From: Euperipatoides rowelli
Taxonomy: Eukaryota; Onychophora; Udeonychophora; Euonychophora; Peripatopsidae
DNA: 10,053 bases
NCBI GenBank assembly: GCA_003024985.2
Contig: PXIH01S0008368.1
Strand: one strand, 5' to 3'
Numbering within the stretch: the first letter of the stretch is position 1; the number at the start of each line of letters is the position of its first letter. Positions 7,095 to 10,053 of the stretch are shown one piece after another. A program made the position numbers and the translations under genes. The notes under the pieces were generated by a model. That model had not been told where the DNA came from and made no database searches. It worked only from the letters and a program-made list of their open reading frames with translations.

Positions 7095-7687
7095 TAAGAG
7101 ATAGATTACTGCAGTGTTTCCCAAATAAAGTTCCATGGAAAAATGAGGTTCCAGGGGGTGAAACTTAGGGTTCCTTGAGAAAGTTACATCACAATAACAT
7201 TAAAATATTAAAAAATTAATAAAAAATTATTTAAACATTGATGGATTGTAAGTACAGCAATGTGTACCTGACTGCAAAACCTAAAACAGCACAGAGAAGA
7301 TTTTATGGGGCAGTGCAGGAGAATTTCAATAAATGTTAGTGGAGCCAAATTGTAGTTTCACAAATTTTTAATGAGTTTGAAAGGGTTCCATGGCAAAGGG
7401 TTCTATGGAAAAGTTTGTTTCTTTTATACACTATGGTAAAAAAAAAAAATACTGTATGTAGTACAGGATATCTTCTTTGTGCAGTTTTAGCTTTTGCAGT
7501 CAGGTACACATTGCTGTAATTACAATCCATCAATTTTAAATAGATTTTNTATTCCTTTTTTTTTTTTTTTGTAAGATTTAAATGTTATTGCAATGTAATT
7601 TTCTCGTAGAGCCCTAATGTTCACCTCTTGGAACTCCAAGATTCCATGGAACCCTATTTGGAAAACTCTGCAGTAATCTATCTCTTA
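7095..7687. mobile_element. Inner foldback (MITE-like) element with arms of about 210 bp
   Basis: The left arm (7095-7301) and right arm (7470-7687) are reverse complements almost end to end. The outer 20 bp match nearly perfectly (TAAGAGATAG plus ATTACTGCAG). The innermost 62 bp (7240-7301 against 7470-7531) differ at only about four positions. A less well aligned A/T-rich portion lies between. Both arms contain a GTTCCATGGAA block. The spacer of about 168 bp repeats a similar motif (GGGTTCCATGG, GGGTTCTATGG). TA is present at both extreme ends, which is compatible with a Tc1/mariner-type TA duplication but is not proof. The best reading is a non-autonomous foldback element inserted into the outer one. 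It has no coding capacity. Confidence 0.75.
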
Positions 7688-7920
7688 CATTTCAATGTAC
7701 TCCTATGGAAATTTAATACTCGATTAGTCGTTGGAATTTGAGTTGCATATCTTAGAAACCAAACTAAAACTCAAATAGAGGCTCTGTTGTATGTGATTAG
7801 TCACAATACTGTTATGAATAAATTCTTATTTTAATAAAAATTATTACATTGTTCATTAGCTAAATTCTTTTTTGAATGTTAAGTTGTATCTTTGAGCTAC
7901 TGTTTTTATAATTTAAGCAA

Positions 7921-8879
7921 GCTCCTGCAAAACTTCCGATCTTCATTAAAAATAGTTGCTGAGAATGCTATAAACCAAAATCTATGAAAAATATTTAACA
8001 GTTCATCACTTTTTAATCCTTATGTAAATAAAATTGAAATCCTACTTATTTATTCATAGCATTAGCTTTCCGACATCACCTACAGCATCTCCGCAAACTG
8101 CCGTTCCCATCCAAATCCAATCCTGAGTCATCCTGAATGAAAAACGAATATACTGGACATTTTTATAAACTGCAATTGACAATTATTCTTATTTATATCC
8201 TATTTGTGTAATTCTAGGAAAATTGATATTTAACCCCCCACCCTTACACGACATTAATATTGCCAAAATGATTTTTTTATTTTTAATTTATATATATATA
8301 TATAGATTTTTTTTCAGGATTTTAGCTTAGTTAGAAGTAAACAGTTAAGTAATTATAATTATAATAAAAACTGAGCTTTAGTTATGAAGTACTTACTCAG
8401 TATAAATTTCCTTGTTTAGAGATTACAAAATGAGCTGCTCATTTAGTTGAATGCGTGTTTTATTATTTTTTTTCATAAATGTTATTGGCTTGTTTAAAAG
8501 AATAAAAATATTTTGCTGTTAAAGCCCAACTGGGAACAATGCCTTTCATTTTTTTTCATCCGAATTTGATCATTTCTTTGCTTTGCAAAGGTGTTATTTT
8601 TTTTTTTTTTACTGCTCATGCAACCTTACCATATCTGGTTCTAGGCACGTGAGAAAAAAACCTGAGTAATTTCCAGCTGCTGGAAGATGTTTAATATTAT
8701 TTTATTGATAACCAGGTTTACCATCTATCACACTCTGTCTGCTTAATTTCACTTAGCTAACTTGTTTGTTTAGTGATGCCAATTTTAGCTTTTGTTCAAT
8801 AATTCGGTCTTTATAATACGGTATTACTATTTATAAGAGCTTCAAAATAAAGGCAGAATCTATTTCCTTATCATGTCCT
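7921..8879. other. AT-rich non-coding stretch
   Basis: This stretch holds a short TA run (about 8288-8303), poly-T runs, and a small palindrome TAATAC-G-GTATTA at 8814-8826. I see no gene or bordered element. Composition rises slightly from about 8620, ahead of the next repeat-like block. Confidence 0.5.
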
Positions 8880-8938
8880 GATCAGTGAGGCCTGAGTCAT
8901 GTTGCTGGACTCTTATGGTCAGCAGCTTTGATTGGACT

Positions 8939-9030
8939 TGTGGGGTCTTCAACCATATTATGATAGAACTTAGGTCGACCCTTCGGGTTGTTGGCCTAAT
9001 TCAGTTGAATAAGATTGAGGTGACCCCACA
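8939..9030 (+). repeat. Nested 92-nt hairpin
   Basis: Three stems nest. TGTGGGGTC (8939-8947) pairs perfectly with GACCCCACA (9022-9030). GAACTTAGG (8966-8974) pairs with CCTAATTC (8995-9002) with one bulge. CGACCC (8976-8981) pairs with GGGTTG (8985-8990, one G-T pair) around a TTC loop. The structure is too ordered to be random in an AT-rich setting. It may be the 3' recognition hairpin of a retroelement or the fold of a small RNA. The strand cannot be decided from structure alone. Confidence 0.6.
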
Positions 9031-9193
9031 GTAGATAGTTGATCGTGAGAAATTGGTAAAGCCAGCTTAGTATTCTAAATTTTGTTTTTAGTAATTGGTA
9101 TGTCCGATTGGTAGCTGTGTTTGTCTAAAACACACTTGCTTGGTGGTACTGCAAACATTGATCGAGTCTGACCGTCACAGACAGACAGTGGTA

Positions 9194-9195
<2 letters not shown>

Positions 9196-9228
<33 letters not shown>
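9196..9228. repeat. (AT)n microsatellite, 33 bp
   Basis: An uninterrupted AT dinucleotide run, followed by GCCTATATATATAAGGC, itself a near-palindrome. Such runs often form the tail of SINEs and LINEs or grow from them. Its exact length is liable to assembly error. Confidence 0.9.
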
Positions 9229-9229
<1 letters not shown>

Positions 9230-9244
9230 CCTATATATATAAGG

Positions 9245-10053
9245 CCATTGATAAAACATACAGTATGTTGTACAATATAATTTCCATTATTTTCCCATTC
9301 CCCCCTACACCTCTTTTTTTTTTTCTTATTGAAAAACTTAATTCCACGAAGACTAATCTAATAAATTCCAAATATAAATCTTTAAAATTAGAATCCATTA
9401 GAGTATAACAATTAAATTAAACTAATCCATTCTGAAAACCAATACTGAAGTCTTTAAACATGTTGAAAAACAAAACTGATATTCCATATTGAAACATGAT
9501 GTCGAACCTTTGTTGAACTATAAAAGACAAGTTTTTAAAAGTTTTTTTTTTTTATTAAATTAAGGTTAGATGTAAAACATTATTTCTAGTAAAAAAAACC
9601 ACATATTAAAATCGCTTGATTTAATTTTAAAATAATAATAATGAAAAAAACTTACAAATTTTTAAATTTGCAAATAAATATTTTGTTCCTACAATTTATT
9701 TCTGATACTCCAACATTATCTCCAGTGGAAGCATTTGATTATTTATGAAATGAATGCTGAGTTATAGAAACCCCTTGGTTTTTGCAACTAATAAAATTAT
9801 AACCAATCTTTATTTAGGATACCATTAGGTGTTTCTAAATGTGAAGTCATCACAATTTCAAAATCATTGTACCAAAAATGATAAAATTAATTACAATTGA
9901 TAAAGGTGGTCTAATCAATTGTGAAACCATAATGAGAAATAGGCCAAGAATAATAGAGTAGTTTACAAAATTATATGTTGCAAATAGTACATCCATAGTA
10001 AGTATTAATGCATGGCTACATCATAACTGCTAATCTTACAAAGGCAAAATTAG
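9245..10053. other. AT-rich non-coding stretch to the right edge
   Basis: No gene is visible. A perfect dyad CAAATTT-TT-AAATTTG lies at 9655-9670. Poly-T and poly-A runs occur at 9312-9324 and 9541-9554. No repeat shared with the rest of the window is apparent. Confidence 0.55.

Larger units (their letters stand above)
6233..7920. mobile_element. Foldback-type element with long terminal inverted arms (outer)
   Basis: The left arm (6233-6399) and right arm (7746-7920) are reverse complements with scattered mismatches and small indels. The shared string, read on the plus strand of the right arm, runs from CATAT..TTAG.AACCAAACT through AACTCAAAT and GAGGCT. It continues through TGTGATTAGT, ACAATACTGTTATGAATAAATT, TTAATAAAAATTATTAC and TTAGC.AAAT, then TTTTTTGAATGTTA, and ends with CTACTGTTTTT and AATTTAAGCAA. 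The outer ends meet at TTGCTTAA and TTAAGCAA. The inner break is abrupt at 6399 and 7746. The interior is asymmetric: about 695 bp on the left side of the inner palindrome against about 58 bp on the right. I see no intact transposase, and no convincing target-site duplication. The family is unknown. Confidence 0.75.
8880..9240 (+). mobile_element. GC-richer repeat-like block ending in a TA microsatellite
   Basis: Composition jumps relative to both flanks, and the block ends in TA repeats. It contains a strong hairpin (8939-9030). Downstream is a weak tRNA-like promoter pair: TGGTAGCTGTG (9109-9119) resembles an A-box with two misfits, and TGATCGAGTCT (9159-9169) keeps the TCGANTC core of a B-box, with the same 50-bp spacing as in the SINE at 871-1096. 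This suggests a SINE or a composite of two repeats. I find no target-site duplication and cannot fix the left border; 8880 is a compositional guess. Confidence 0.35.

Noticed and set aside
6880-7104. Plus-strand open stretch reading SYVSKKARAAPKFKKYREV near its middle
   Set aside because: No usable ATG near its start (the reported start is GTG). Its last codons run into the inner foldback arm, and I recognise no protein. A minus-strand reading with splice-like borders is equally possible, so it is not called as a gene.
7336-7533. 65-codon minus-strand frame
   Set aside because: It lies across the spacer and right arm of the inner inverted repeat and includes the poly-A run near 7440. It is an artefact of repeat sequence.
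7112-7670. hAT transposon with CAGTG ends
   Set aside because: There is no 8-bp direct duplication, and the inverted identity continues beyond the proposed ends on both sides.
6201-7964. ATTAAAAATAGT on both sides of the outer foldback as a target-site duplication
   Set aside because: The two copies lie at unequal distances (roughly 20 and 30 bp) from the arm ends and are very AT-rich, so they are likely coincidence.
1-10053. CRISPR array, bacterial operon, rRNA or intact tRNA gene
   Set aside because: No regularly spaced short repeats with unique spacers, no tandem genes with ribosome-binding sites, and no complete cloverleaf. The only tRNA-like signals are degenerate promoter boxes.

Overview
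This looks like repeat-rich, non-coding nuclear DNA from an animal. The window is strongly AT-rich (about 70% by eye) and full of poly-A/T and TA runs. It has no ribosome-binding sites, operons or long reading frames; no open frame exceeds about 75 codons. It contains tRNA-promoter-like SINE signals, terminal-inverted-repeat elements and a short TTAGGG-type tract. I favour an invertebrate with an AT-rich genome, but cannot name the species. Two ambiguous bases (N at 6821 and 7549) show that this is an imperfect assembly or consensus.

Layout, left to right. Positions 1-427 are the edge of a tandem array with a 184-200 bp period. Positions 596-760 hold a small dyad and a duplication. Positions 871-1096 hold a clean SINE-like insertion on the minus strand, with A-box-like and B-box-like motifs and an 11-bp target-site duplication. 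After AT-rich filler with a 24-bp palindrome (1981-2004), an identical 24-bp sequence occurs at 2066 and again at 3650. Positions 2349-2528 are a GC-richer island with a broken coding-like frame. Positions 3743-3837 hold a 53-bp insert between two identical 21-bp direct repeats. Positions 4721-4906 look like a decayed fragment of a transposase-type helix-turn-helix protein. Positions 5120-5395 hold a 266-bp MITE-like element with 24-bp inverted ends, a possible CAACA duplication and a TTAGGG-like tract.

The most striking structure is 6233-7920. It is a nested foldback: outer arms of about 170 bp (6233-6399 and 7746-7920) enclose a second inverted repeat with arms of about 210 bp (7095-7301 and 7470-7687). 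A GC-richer patch on the minus strand (7040-7093) lies directly against the inner arm and has exon-like splice borders. Positions 8880-9240 form another GC-richer repeat-like block with an elaborate 92-nt hairpin, a degenerate tRNA-like promoter and a (TA)n tail. The remaining AT-rich stretches hold nothing I can assign.

No gene in the window is secure. It reads as an intergenic region or a large intron built from several generations of mobile-element debris.
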